64,000 nt of DNA from Rhizorhapis sp036570425. Its GTDB lineage: Bacteria; Pseudomonadota; Alphaproteobacteria; Sphingomonadales; Sphingomonadaceae. The position numbers and the translations under genes are program-made. The stretch spans positions 1 to 64,000 of the forward strand of contig DATCYF010000009.1 in NCBI GenBank assembly GCA_036570425.1. Reading direction: 5' to 3'. Within the stretch, counting starts at the first letter, position 1, and every line of letters begins with the position of its first letter. The notes beneath the pieces were generated by a model that saw only the letters and a program-made list of their open reading frames with translations, made no database searches and was not told where the DNA came from. This document shows positions 44,122 through 52,237 of this stretch, one piece after another.

Positions 44122-44529
44122 ATGAGTGCGGAAAAGGGAAGTGCTTTCCTGCTGAAAGTGGGTGATGGCGGGAGTCCCGTCGCATACGCGACTGTGGCGG
44201 GACTTCGAACCACGCAACTAAGCGTCAATGGTGAGGCGGTGAACGTCACAAACAAGGACAGCGGCGGCTGGCGGGAGCTTCTGTCGGGTGCGGGCGTGCG
44301 GTCGGTGAGCGTGTCCGGCGCGGGGATATTTACGGGCTCAGCGGCGGAGGTGCGGGTGCGCGCCAATGCGCTTGCCGGGGGTATTGATGATTATGAATTG
44401 AGCTTTGAAAGCGGGGAACGGATGCGGGGCCGGTTTCTGGTGACGCGGCTTGATTATGCCGGCGATTATAATGGGGAGCGCAGCTACACGATAAGCCTGG
44501 AGAGCAGCGGGCCAGTGGTGAGCGAGTAG
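44122..44529 (+). CDS. Major tail tube protein (TP901-1-like)
   Basis: A 135-residue tail tube subunit (RcGTA g9 counterpart). ATG 44122 with AAGGGAG upstream gives the family start MSAEKGSAFLLKVGDGGSP. LRTTQLSVNGEAVNVTNKDSGGWRELL and the beta-strand-rich LSFESGERMRGRFLVTRLDYAGDYNGERSYTI match TP901-1-family tube proteins. The frame is open upstream to 43651, but that part overlaps the antisense gene and is not homologous-looking. Apparently intact. Confidence 0.92.
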   Translation: MSAEKGSAFLLKVGDGGSPVAYATVAGLRTTQLSVNGEAVNVTNKDSGGWRELLSGAGVRSVSVSGAGIFTGSAAEVRVRANALAGGIDDYELSFESGERMRGRFLVTRLDYAGDYNGERSYTISLESSGPVVSE

Positions 44530-44587
44530 TGCAGCTCTGCGGCGGCCTTTCCGCGATGTTCAATTCCTGAAATCTGAAAGGAAATAG

Positions 44588-44902
44588 ATGGTGCAGCAGG
44601 CAAATCCTGCGCGTGGCGAGGCGATGCTGCGCGTAGCGGGGGAGCAGTATCTGTTGCGGCCGAGCTTCACGGCTCTGGTGGCAGCGGAGGAGGAAGTGGG
44701 ATCGCTGTTCGCGCTGGTGGAGCGGGCAGCGGCGGGGGAGTTGCGGCTGGCGGAGATGGCGGCGCTGTTCTGGCATGTGATCGATGCGCGGCCGGAGAGC
44801 GTGACGCGAGAGGCTGTGGGTGAGGCTGTGCTGGGGATGGGACTGGCCGGGGCTACGCCAGTGCTGAAGCTGGTGCTGCGGCAGATTTTGGTGGGGCGGT
44901 AG
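44588..44902 (+). CDS. GTA gp10-like tail assembly protein (DUF3356-type)
   Basis: A 104-residue protein resembling RcGTA g10. NPARGEAMLRVAGEQYLLRPSFTALVAAEEEVGSLFALVERAA is the family pattern, followed by the helical MAALFWHVIDARPESVTREAVGEAV. In this cluster type it precedes the tail chaperone and tape measure. It abuts the next reading frame (stop 44902, open frame from 44903). Confidence 0.85.
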   Translation: MVQQANPARGEAMLRVAGEQYLLRPSFTALVAAEEEVGSLFALVERAAAGELRLAEMAALFWHVIDARPESVTREAVGEAVLGMGLAGATPVLKLVLRQILVGR

Positions 44903-44942
44903 GTGGGAAGGTTGGCGGTTGCTTCCGGGCCCCACCCCAGCT

Positions 44943-44966
44943 CCTCCCCTAATAGGGAGGTGCTTT
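44943..44966 (+). repeat. Hairpin fragment of the dispersed repeat inside the chaperone 5' region
   Basis: CCTCCC (44943-44948), 6-base loop, GGGAGG (44955-44960), then TGCTTTTTT. It is preceded by GGGCCCCACCCCAGCT. It resembles the end of the larger repeats and an intrinsic terminator, and it lies at the most probable start of the next gene. Confidence 0.55.
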
Positions 44967-45154
44967 TTTGTACGGCGGCATTGCGGTTAGCTGGAATGGC
45001 TGCACTGCTTTTCGGTTGGCGCCCTTATGAATTCTGGGAGGCCACTCCGGCGGAATTGGCCGTAATTTTGGCGGAGATGACGCCCGGGCGGGGGGATGGG
45101 CCGCCTTGCGGGGATGAATTGGCGCGATTGATGGAGATGTTTCCTGATGGATGA
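44960..45154 (+). CDS. Phage tail assembly chaperone (gp10.1-like, short)
   Basis: A ~64-residue protein of the Phage_TAC_6-like type. AALRLAGMAALLFGWRPYEFWEATPAELAVILAEM is the characteristic core (helix, then GW.P.eFW.aTp.El). The start is uncertain. The frame is open from GTG 44903, but the first 19 codons there come from the repeat-like GC palindrome, so I prefer GTG 44960, which overlaps the hairpin stem. It overlaps the tape-measure gene by 8 bases. Confidence 0.75.
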   Translation: MLFCTAALRLAGMAALLFGWRPYEFWEATPAELAVILAEMTPGRGDGPPCGDELARLMEMFPDG

Positions 45155-45707
45155 GGAAATCGAGCGGCTTGTCGTCTCTGTGCGGGCCGATACGCAGGGG
45201 TTTGCCAGCGATGTGGCGGCCATGCGGGAGGAACTGGATGGGCCGCTGGGCGATAGTGTCGGGCGCGCGGGGGCGTTGATCGAGAATGCGCTTTCACGGG
45301 CGGTGCGGACGGGAAAGTTGGGCTTTGAGGATCTGCGGCAAGTGGCGGCGCGGGCGATGGCGGAGATTGCGCGGTCGGCGGTGAGTGGCGGGATCGGGAA
45401 TCTGTCTGGTGGAAGTACGGGCGGCGACTTGGTTTCGGGTCTTGGATCGATTGTCACGGCGCTGGGGCTTGCCGGGCGGGCGACTGGCGGGCCGGTCTCT
45501 CCGGGACAGGCTTATCTGGTGGGAGAGCGCGGGCCGGAACTGTTTGTGCCGACCTCCAGCGGGCAGATTGCGCCGGGTGGGGCATCGCCGGTGCGGGATG
45601 TTCGGGTGACGGTGAATGTGAGTGCTGGGCAGACGGGTGCGCCCGAGGCTCTGGCCCGGAGTTCGCGGCAGGTGGCTCGGGCGGTTCGGCGGGCTTTGGG
45701 GGAATAA
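45147..45707 (+). CDS. Tail tape-measure-like protein (short, GTA type)
   Basis: A 186-residue protein matching RcGTA g11-type tape measure. The N-terminal VSVRADTQGFASDVAAMREELDGPL, the helical middle, RATGGPVSPGQAYLVGERGPELFVP (signature of tape-measure C-termini) and the closing RSSRQVARAVRRALGE are seen. Short length is normal for GTAs with short tails. Followed directly by repeat copy R4. Confidence 0.87.
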   Translation: MDEEIERLVVSVRADTQGFASDVAAMREELDGPLGDSVGRAGALIENALSRAVRTGKLGFEDLRQVAARAMAEIARSAVSGGIGNLSGGSTGGDLVSGLGSIVTALGLAGRATGGPVSPGQAYLVGERGPELFVPTSSGQIAPGGASPVRDVRVTVNVSAGQTGAPEALARSSRQVARAVRRALGE

Positions 45708-45720
45708 GTCGTCACCCAAT

Positions 45721-45830
45721 GGGGAGTTGGCGAGGGATTGTGCGCTGCCGAGAGGGGGGAGCCCCTCTCCCGCTGCGACTAGGCGGCATAGCCGCCAAGT
45801 CTCGCTGCCCTCTCCCAGAGGGAGAGGGGG
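45721..45830. repeat. Palindrome-rich intergenic repeat, copy R4
   Basis: Order: GGGGAGTTGGCGAGGGATTG, CCGAGAGGGGGGAGCCCCTC, CCGCTGCGACTAGGCGGCAT, AGCCGCCAAGTCTCGCTGCC, CTCTCCC-AGA-GGGAGAGGGG. The second half is nearly identical to R1. It separates the tape-measure gene from the DUF2460 gene. Confidence 0.78.
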
Positions 45831-45846
45831 AAACGGAGATTTCTAT

Positions 45847-48165
45847 ATGGCATTTCATTTGGCTTCCGACCGGGACGGGCGGGAGAGTGGGTTTGTGAAG
45901 CGGTTCACGCCCAGTCTTTGGACGGTGAACTTTCCCCGGCCGATGATGGCGGGGGTTGTAACGACTGGCCCGGACGGGCTGCGGGTGGATGCGGTGTTCT
46001 ATCGCAAGGATGATCTGGCGGGGCTGATCTGGGAGAGCGAGGACAAGTGGGATCATCCGCTGCTTTGCTATGAAACCCATCAGGACTTTCGCCGGTGCAG
46101 GCTGCGGTTTCGGTGGCGCTCCTCGGGGGTAAAGGCGCTGGACGCCGTTCACGGGCCGACGCTGACGATCGAGGGACGGGACGAAAGCGGCGCGGCGCGG
46201 AGCTGGTATGTGCGCTTGTGGAATTATGCACAGGGCAGCGGCGAGGATGCTGTGATCTCGCTGGACTTCGGCAACATGGATGGCGGGTTCACGTTACCGG
46301 GGGAGGCCGATCCGGTCTGGGCCGGGGACGTGGATCGCATGTCCATTTCGCTCGTCGCGCCGGATTATGACAAGAGCGATGCCATGCTTGCCGCGCCTGC
46401 GGAAGGGTGGGTGGAGCTGTCGGAGATGGCCTGCGACGGCTCCGGATCAGTGCTGGAACAAGGCGACGTGATGCTGCCCGAACATGGGCTCAGCATGGCA
46501 ACTGGCTATGATGATGCGTTCAACCAGACACCGGAGCGGTTGCTGCGGAATGTGCTGGCGCTCGGCTATCGTGGGGACATCAACCATTATGTGGGGATGA
46601 GCCATTATTTCCGGCTGGAGGCGCTGGGAAGCGGGCTGTATGTCAGCCTGACGGGCGGGACGTTCAATGCGCCTTGCGCGGCATGGCATCGGGACTTTGC
46701 GGCGCGGGCGAAGGCGCTTGGCCTTGGCGTGATTTTCTCGCTCTCCTATGAGTTGTTGAACGAGCATTGCTGGAATGACTGGAAGCAGCGGGCGGAGAAT
46801 GGTGATCCGGCGCTGACAGGTTGGGAGCCACCCTCGGCATTGCTGTCTCCCGCCCATTCAGGGGCGATGGGGTATTTGCAGGCTGTCGGACGCGCCTTTG
46901 CGGCGATGGCGCGGGATGCGGGGCTTGTCGTCAAGTTCCAGGTTGGTGAGCCCTGGTGGTGGATCATGGGCGACGGGCGCATCTGCCTTTATGATGCGGC
47001 GGCGCAGGCGGCCTTTGGCGCGGCACTGGTTTCCATAGCGGACGTGCGCGGCGTGCTGGCCGAGGCGCAGAAGGATTTGCTCGACCGGGCGGGGGAGGTG
47101 TTGGCGGCCTCCACGGCGGCATTGACCGCTGCCGTGAGGGATGAGGCGCCCGGAGCGATCACGCATTTGCTGGTTTACCTGCCGACCGTCCTTGATCCCA
47201 AGGCGCCGGAAGCCAAGCGGGCCAATGTGCCGTTGGGGTGGGCCTCGCCTGCCTTCGATGTGCTGCAGCTTGAGGATTATGATTGGGTAACGGAGGGGCG
47301 CTCTGGCCGGACGGAGCAGGCCGTGACGGCGATGACGGCGTGGCTGCGCTATCCGGTCAATGAGCAGCATTATTTTTCGGGTTTCGTGCTGAAAAACGAG
47401 GATCGCGCGCAATGGGCGCGGATCGCGGCGGCGGCTGATGCGGCGCGGGGGCGCGGCGTGGCTGCGGTGTTCATCTGGGCTTTGCCGCAGGCGTGCCGCG
47501 ATGGCTTTACATATTTCAGGATTGGGGAGGATGAGGCGGTGCAGGCTTTTGACGATGTGCTGTTCCCGTTGGCGCTGGGGCGGGAGGCGAGCGTTTCTTC
47601 TGTTTTCTCAACGCATGTGATCGAAAGCCAGAGCGGCTTTGAGCAAAGGAGCAGCGACTGGGCCGACGCGCGGATGCGCTACGATGCGGGGCCCGGCGTG
47701 CGGTCGGAGGCTGATCTGGCGGAGCTGATCGCCTTTTTCCGAGCGCGGCGGGGGGCTGCGAAGGGGTTTCGCTTTGCCGATCCGCTGGATGACCGAAGTT
47801 GTGCTCTGGGTCAGATGCCGAGCTTTTTGGATCAGCCTTTAGGTGTCGGCGATGGCGTTACGAGCGCGTTCCAGCTCTGCAAATATTATGGGAGCGGCAG
47901 CGAGGCCCAGCAGCGGCTTATCACCCGGCCGGTGGCGGGGAGCATATCGGTCGGCGTTGATGGCGTGGCGGTGAGTGGATGGTCGCATCTGGGCAAGGGC
48001 GTGATCGCCTTTGATGAGGCTTCGGCGGAAGGCACGGTGCTGACGGCGGGGTTTCGGTTCGATGTGCCGGTGCGCTTTGCCGAGGATCGGCTGGATGTCA
48101 GCCGGACCACCTTCGCGGCGGGAGAAGCGCCATCAGTGCCGCTTATCGAAATAAGGGAGGCATGA
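45847..48165 (+). CDS. DUF2460 tail protein with a large N-terminal barrel-like region (gp12 position)
   Basis: A 772-residue protein from ATG 45847. Only the last ~210 residues (from about SVFSTHVIESQSGFEQR) resemble DUF2460/RcGTA g12 distal-tail proteins: RSSDWADARMRYDAGPG, LAELIAFFRARRGAAKGFRFADPLD, and the C-terminal VRFAEDRLDV...PLIEIRE. The first ~190 residues form a beta-rich domain (TVNFPRPMMAGVVTT, RRCRLRFRWRS). Residues ~220-550 alternate helices and strands with aromatic and acidic residues (GVIFSLSYELLNEHCWNDW, VKFQVGEPWWWIMGDG, VLQLEDYDWVTEGRSG), suggesting a TIM-barrel, possibly glycan-binding or -cleaving. Domain boundaries and barrel call are inference. Confidence 0.82.
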   Translation: MAFHLASDRDGRESGFVKRFTPSLWTVNFPRPMMAGVVTTGPDGLRVDAVFYRKDDLAGLIWESEDKWDHPLLCYETHQDFRRCRLRFRWRSSGVKALDAVHGPTLTIEGRDESGAARSWYVRLWNYAQGSGEDAVISLDFGNMDGGFTLPGEADPVWAGDVDRMSISLVAPDYDKSDAMLAAPAEGWVELSEMACDGSGSVLEQGDVMLPEHGLSMATGYDDAFNQTPERLLRNVLALGYRGDINHYVGMSHYFRLEALGSGLYVSLTGGTFNAPCAAWHRDFAARAKALGLGVIFSLSYELLNEHCWNDWKQRAENGDPALTGWEPPSALLSPAHSGAMGYLQAVGRAFAAMARDAGLVVKFQVGEPWWWIMGDGRICLYDAAAQAAFGAALVSIADVRGVLAEAQKDLLDRAGEVLAASTAALTAAVRDEAPGAITHLLVYLPTVLDPKAPEAKRANVPLGWASPAFDVLQLEDYDWVTEGRSGRTEQAVTAMTAWLRYPVNEQHYFSGFVLKNEDRAQWARIAAAADAARGRGVAAVFIWALPQACRDGFTYFRIGEDEAVQAFDDVLFPLALGREASVSSVFSTHVIESQSGFEQRSSDWADARMRYDAGPGVRSEADLAELIAFFRARRGAAKGFRFADPLDDRSCALGQMPSFLDQPLGVGDGVTSAFQLCKYYGSGSEAQQRLITRPVAGSISVGVDGVAVSGWSHLGKGVIAFDEASAEGTVLTAGFRFDVPVRFAEDRLDVSRTTFAAGEAPSVPLIEIREA

Positions 48166-48977
48166 GAATGGAGGCGCTGGAGAGGGAGCTGGTGGGGCTG
48201 GCGTTCTGCTGGCGGCTGGACCGGCGCGATGGGGTGAGCATGGGGCTGACGTCGCATGATCGGGATCTGATGGTGGACGGGCTGATCTATCGCGCTTCGC
48301 CGGGCATGCTTCCATCGGCGGTGAGCGTTGGGGCTGGGCTGGACGTGGACAGCATGGATGTGAAGGGGGCTTTGACCTCCGATGCGATCAGCGAGGCTGA
48401 CCTGAAGGCTGGGCGGTGGGATGGCGCGGCGCTGGCGCTGTACCTGACGGACTGGAGCGCGCCGGGGGAGCTGTGGCTGGAACTTGCGCGCGGAGAATTG
48501 GGGACGGTTGAGCAGGAGGGGCAGGCTTTTACGGCTGAGTTGCGCGGGCCGGTGGCGATGCTGGACGGGCCCGTTGCGCCCGAGACTTCGCCTGATTGCC
48601 GGGCGGAACTTGGCGACAGGAATTGCAGGGTGGATATGGCCGGGCGGCGGCTGCTTGTGCGTGTCACTGCGGTGGATGGCGATGTTGTTGCGCTGGAAGC
48701 TGGGTTGACGGAGGGGCCTTATGCCTTTGGACGGTTGCGCTGGCTTGAAGGGCGCAATGCCGGGCTGACGCAGATTGTGCTCGCTTCGGACGCGGAGGGA
48801 GTGACGCTGGCCGATGCGCCGCCCTTTGCGGTGGCTGCAGGCACTTTGGCGGAACTGACGCAGGGGTGCGACAAAAGGCTGGAAAGCTGTGCGGCCCGCT
48901 TTGGCAATGCCGCCAATTTCCGGGGGGAGCCGTACTTGCCGGGGAACGACCTGCTTACCCGTTATCCGGGAGGATAA
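48162..48977 (+). CDS. DUF2163 baseplate hub protein (gp13)
   Basis: A 271-residue protein matching DUF2163/RcGTA g13. The N-terminus LVGLAFCWRLDRRDGVSMGLTSHDRD and the middle CRAELGDRNCRVDMAGRR are typical. The C-terminal cysteine-rich signature GCDKRLESCAARFGNAANF continues into RGEPYLPGND. It overlaps the DUF2460 gene (ATGA); a second ATG at 48168 is possible. It would form part of the baseplate hub next to g14 and g15. Confidence 0.9.
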   Translation: MRMEALERELVGLAFCWRLDRRDGVSMGLTSHDRDLMVDGLIYRASPGMLPSAVSVGAGLDVDSMDVKGALTSDAISEADLKAGRWDGAALALYLTDWSAPGELWLELARGELGTVEQEGQAFTAELRGPVAMLDGPVAPETSPDCRAELGDRNCRVDMAGRRLLVRVTAVDGDVVALEAGLTEGPYAFGRLRWLEGRNAGLTQIVLASDAEGVTLADAPPFAVAAGTLAELTQGCDKRLESCAARFGNAANFRGEPYLPGNDLLTRYPGG

Positions 48978-48979
48978 TT

Positions 48980-49462
48980 ATGGACAGGGGCGAGGCCGTG
49001 GTGCGGTCGGCGCGTGCGCTTTTGGGCGTGCCTTTCCGGCTGCACGGCCGGTCGGCGGACATGGGCGTGGATTGTGTCGGGTTGGTGGCTTTGGCGGCGT
49101 GGCGGGCCGGGCACGAGGGGGAGGCGCCAGACCGCTATGGATTGCGGGGTGGACGGGTCGAGCAGTTTGAAAACTGGTTGGCTGCTGCGGGGTTGCGGAG
49201 AGTCAGCAGTATGGTGCCGGGTGACATCGTGCTGGTGCAAGCGGGTGTGAGGCAGTTTCATGTGATGGTCTTTACCGGCGAGGGGTTCATCCATGCGCAT
49301 GCGGGGTTGAGGCGTGTGGTGGCTATGCCGGGGGAAAGCCCCTGGCCAGTGATCGGGGTGTGGAGGGTGATTGATGGCTACTCTAGTGCTGACGGCAATG
49401 GGAACGGCGCTGGGCGGGCCAATCGGCGGTGCGATCGGAGCGGTGCTCGGGCAGGGCTTTGA
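48980..49462 (+). CDS. NlpC/P60-family cell-wall peptidase (gp14) with extended tail
   Basis: A 160-residue papain-like peptidase expected to open peptidoglycan during DNA delivery. RSARALLGVPFRLHGRSADMGVDCVGLVAL carries the catalytic Cys (~residue 32), and GVRQFHVMVFTGEGFIHAH carries the catalytic His. The normal family end is near GVWRV. Here the frame continues about 27 residues into the start of the next gene with a Gly/Asn/Arg-rich sequence, an 89-base overlap, suggesting loss of the original stop. Confidence 0.87.
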   Translation: MDRGEAVVRSARALLGVPFRLHGRSADMGVDCVGLVALAAWRAGHEGEAPDRYGLRGGRVEQFENWLAAAGLRRVSSMVPGDIVLVQAGVRQFHVMVFTGEGFIHAHAGLRRVVAMPGESPWPVIGVWRVIDGYSSADGNGNGAGRANRRCDRSGARAGL

Positions 49463-51566
49463 TCAGAATGTGCTATTCAAACCCAAGGGACGCGAGGGGC
49501 CGAGACTCTCCGAACTCGATGTGCAGACGTCCACTTATGGCAGCCAGGTGCCGCAGATTTTCGGTGCGATGCGGGTGGCAGGGACAGTCATCTGGGCGAC
49601 CGACCTGAATGAAAACAAGCAGAAAAGCGGCGGCGGCAAGGGGCGACCGTCGGTCACAAGCTATAGTTATTCGGTCAGTTTTGCGGTGGCAATTTCCAGC
49701 AGGCCGATATTGCGAGTGGGGCGCATCTGGGCCGACGGCAACCTGCTTCGCGGTATGGCGGGGGATTTCAAGACCGAACTGGGGGCGTTCCGTCTGTTTA
49801 CGGGCGATCCGGATCAGGATGCCGACCAGCTTATGGCATCGGCGGAGGGCGCTGCGCGGACCCCGGCGCACCGGGGATTTTCCTATGTGGTGTTCGAAGA
49901 TTTGCAGCTTGCCGATTATGGCAATCGCATCCCGTCGCTGACCTTTGAAGTATTCGCTGATGAAGGCGAGGTGGGCATCGCGGCGATCGCTGACGCTCTG
50001 TCAGGCGGCAAGCTGACTGGCACGGGAACGCAGTCCGTGATGGGCTTCGTTGCGTCGGGACAGAGCGTAGCCGATGCAGTGGAACCGCTCGTGTCTTTAT
50101 ATGGCCTGCGCCTTCGATCTGTTGAGGGCGGATTGATGCTTGATGGATCGGAAGAGGCGTCGGGCACTGTCTGCATGAAGGCACTGGCGGGACGGGTGAA
50201 CGGCAAGGCGGTGATGGCGCTCTCGGCCTCCCGGCAAGCGGCCAGTGTGGCGCCCCGATCTCTGGCCGTGCGCTATTATGACGCGGCGCGGGATTACCAG
50301 GCGGGATTGCAGAAGGCGACCCGGCCGGGCGCGGGACGGCAGCAGGCGCAATTCGATTTGCCTGCAGTCATTTCGGCCACGGACGCGAAGCGCCTCGCCA
50401 ACGCACGCGTCGTGACTCTCTGGAAGGAGCGCAACCGGCTGGAACTCACTTGTGACTGGCGGCAACTGGCGCTTCCGGCGGGGAATGTGGTGACGGTTGC
50501 GGGCGTTCCGGGGCTGTGGTGCATCGATAGCTGGCAATGGGAAGCCATGGCGCTCCGTTTGTCCTTGCGACAGATCAAGGCGGCTTCCGGTATCAGCATG
50601 GACGCGTCGTCCGGCGCGCCTGTGCAGGAGAGCGATGTACCGCATGGGACGACCACGCTTTACCTTGCCGATCTGCCGGGGCTGGAGGAAGGGGCTGCAA
50701 CGGCGCCATCGGTCGTAGCTGCTGCGGCTGGCGCGTCGCCCGGTTGGCGGCGGGCGTCGCTGTTCGTTGAACAGGATGACGATGTCAGCGCAATCGGGCA
50801 AACCGGCTTGCCCTGCATAATGGGGACCGTGATGACGGGCCCAGCGGCGGGTAATGCGCTCTTTTTCGATGATGCCGCCACGATGGAAGTGGAATTGCTG
50901 GCGGAAGGCATGGTGCTGACTGGCGCGAGCGATGACGCATTGCTTCGCGGGGCGAACCTCTGCCTGGCGGGAGATGAGCTGCTGCAATTCGGCAGAGCAG
51001 AGCAGTGGGGAGCAAGACATTACCGGCTCAGCCATTTGCTGCGCGGACGGCGGGGAACCGAGTGGGCGATGGCTGCGCATGATATTGGCGAACCGTTCAT
51101 GTTGATCGAGGCGGACTCGCTGACGCCTGTGCCGAACGAATATGTGCGAACGGGCGATAAGCTGACGATGCTGGCCCTGGGCATAGGCGATGTGGAACCA
51201 ACCGCCGCGAACATCGATGTGACCGGGAATGCGCTGAAACCGATAGCGCCTGTGCATTTCCGGATGGTGTCAGATGGCGCAGGCGGGTTAATGATAGGCT
51301 GGACCAGGCGGAGCCGGGCCGGTTGGGCATGGCAAGATTTTGTCGATGCACCCCTTGGGGAGGAATTCGAGCGTTATCGACTTCGCGTGTTGGCCGGTGG
51401 AGCAGTGCTGCGAACGGTGGAAATTGAAAGCTGCACCTTTAGCTATGACGCCGCGATGGCCAGCGCGGATACGGCCGCCGCGGGCGGAGAACCACTCCTG
51501 ATGGAAATCGTGCAGCTTGGCTCACGCGGCATAAGCAAGCCGCTCATCCGCGCCATTCAATCTTGA
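49374..51566 (+). CDS. Baseplate/host-specificity protein (gp15-like, short form)
   Basis: A 730-residue tail-tip protein. The glycine-rich hydrophobic start MATLVLTAMGTALGGPIGGA is typical of g15/megatron proteins. STYGSQVPQIFGAMRVAGTVIWATDL and RPSVTSYSYSVSFAVAI mark the phage-tail_3-like N-terminal domain. The C-terminal part (from ~residue 430) has GWRRASLFVEQDD, LLRGRRGTEWAM and fibronectin-like WTRRSRAGWAWQDFVDAPLGEE. RcGTA g15 is about 1,300 residues and holds a glycoside-hydrolase-like barrel, which I do not see here. ATG 49374 is preferred over the TTG at 49371. Confidence 0.88.
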   Translation: MATLVLTAMGTALGGPIGGAIGAVLGQGFDQNVLFKPKGREGPRLSELDVQTSTYGSQVPQIFGAMRVAGTVIWATDLNENKQKSGGGKGRPSVTSYSYSVSFAVAISSRPILRVGRIWADGNLLRGMAGDFKTELGAFRLFTGDPDQDADQLMASAEGAARTPAHRGFSYVVFEDLQLADYGNRIPSLTFEVFADEGEVGIAAIADALSGGKLTGTGTQSVMGFVASGQSVADAVEPLVSLYGLRLRSVEGGLMLDGSEEASGTVCMKALAGRVNGKAVMALSASRQAASVAPRSLAVRYYDAARDYQAGLQKATRPGAGRQQAQFDLPAVISATDAKRLANARVVTLWKERNRLELTCDWRQLALPAGNVVTVAGVPGLWCIDSWQWEAMALRLSLRQIKAASGISMDASSGAPVQESDVPHGTTTLYLADLPGLEEGAATAPSVVAAAAGASPGWRRASLFVEQDDDVSAIGQTGLPCIMGTVMTGPAAGNALFFDDAATMEVELLAEGMVLTGASDDALLRGANLCLAGDELLQFGRAEQWGARHYRLSHLLRGRRGTEWAMAAHDIGEPFMLIEADSLTPVPNEYVRTGDKLTMLALGIGDVEPTAANIDVTGNALKPIAPVHFRMVSDGAGGLMIGWTRRSRAGWAWQDFVDAPLGEEFERYRLRVLAGGAVLRTVEIESCTFSYDAAMASADTAAAGGEPLLMEIVQLGSRGISKPLIRAIQS

Positions 51567-51585
51567 CGCAGCGAGGGAGCGTAGA

Positions 51586-52095
51586 ATGACAGAAGATGTG
51601 ACGCCACGTTTTGGCTTTCCTTACCTTTATGCCGGGCAGGCGCAGAAGGAAGTCTTTCACAATGAAGCGCTGATATTAGCTGACCTGTTGGTGCAGGCAT
51701 ATGCGAAGTCGGCGGATCAAATGGTGCCCCCCCAAACGCCGGCTCCGGGTGAGTGCTGGATAGTTGGTGATGCGCCGTCGGGCGACTGGGCAGGCTGGGC
51801 GGGGGCGCTCGCCTGCTGGACCCACGGCGGATGGCGGTTCGTATCACCACGGCCGGGCATGCGGGTGCGGGTCGAGGATCAGGGTCTGGATTATTTTTAT
51901 GACGCAGGCGATTGGATCAAGGGTGCGCTTCGCCCCGACGGCATATATCTGAATGGGGTCCGTATCGCGGGGGAACGTCAATCCGGGATCGCTATTCCGG
52001 AGGGCGGAGCGGTAGTGGATAATGAGGCGCGAACGGCAATCTTAGCCATTCTAAATGCGCTCCGAAATCACGGCCTCATTGAGGGGAGCGATTGA
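51586..52095 (+). CDS. DUF2793 protein, end of the GTA-like cluster
   Basis: A 169-residue protein of the DUF2793 type. TPRFGFPYLYAGQAQKEVFHNEALILAD is the family signature, then PPQTPAPGECWIVG, a central GGWRFVSPRPGMRVRV and a helical end (ARTAILAILNALRNHGLI). Such genes close sphingomonad GTA/prophage tail clusters and may encode a tail fibre or receptor-binding accessory. It starts 20 bases after the baseplate gene. Confidence 0.87.
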   Translation: MTEDVTPRFGFPYLYAGQAQKEVFHNEALILADLLVQAYAKSADQMVPPQTPAPGECWIVGDAPSGDWAGWAGALACWTHGGWRFVSPRPGMRVRVEDQGLDYFYDAGDWIKGALRPDGIYLNGVRIAGERQSGIAIPEGGAVVDNEARTAILAILNALRNHGLIEGSD

Positions 52096-52237
52096 AACGC
52101 AAGCGATTTATTTCTGGAAGCAAAGGAAAACTGCGGCATTTTGGCAACAGGACCGTGAATTGTGCCCTTGCACGGAAACTTTCTTGGGATTAGGAAGTTT
52201 CTCCAGTCCTTTGTGACAATTTTGAAAGGGGAATACT

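Noticed and set aside
39117..45830. Repeats R1-R4 as a CRISPR array or mobile-element ends
   Set aside because: Copies are kilobases apart, internally palindromic and without spacers, transposase or target duplications.
50097..51257. Minus-strand frame of 386 codons inside the baseplate gene
   Set aside because: Shadow of the plus-strand baseplate gene; no ribosome site or domain.
39239..52095. The head-tail cluster as an inducible prophage
   Set aside because: No integrase, repressor, replication, lysis or terminase genes and no attachment sites; gene order and small tail genes fit a GTA-like cluster instead.
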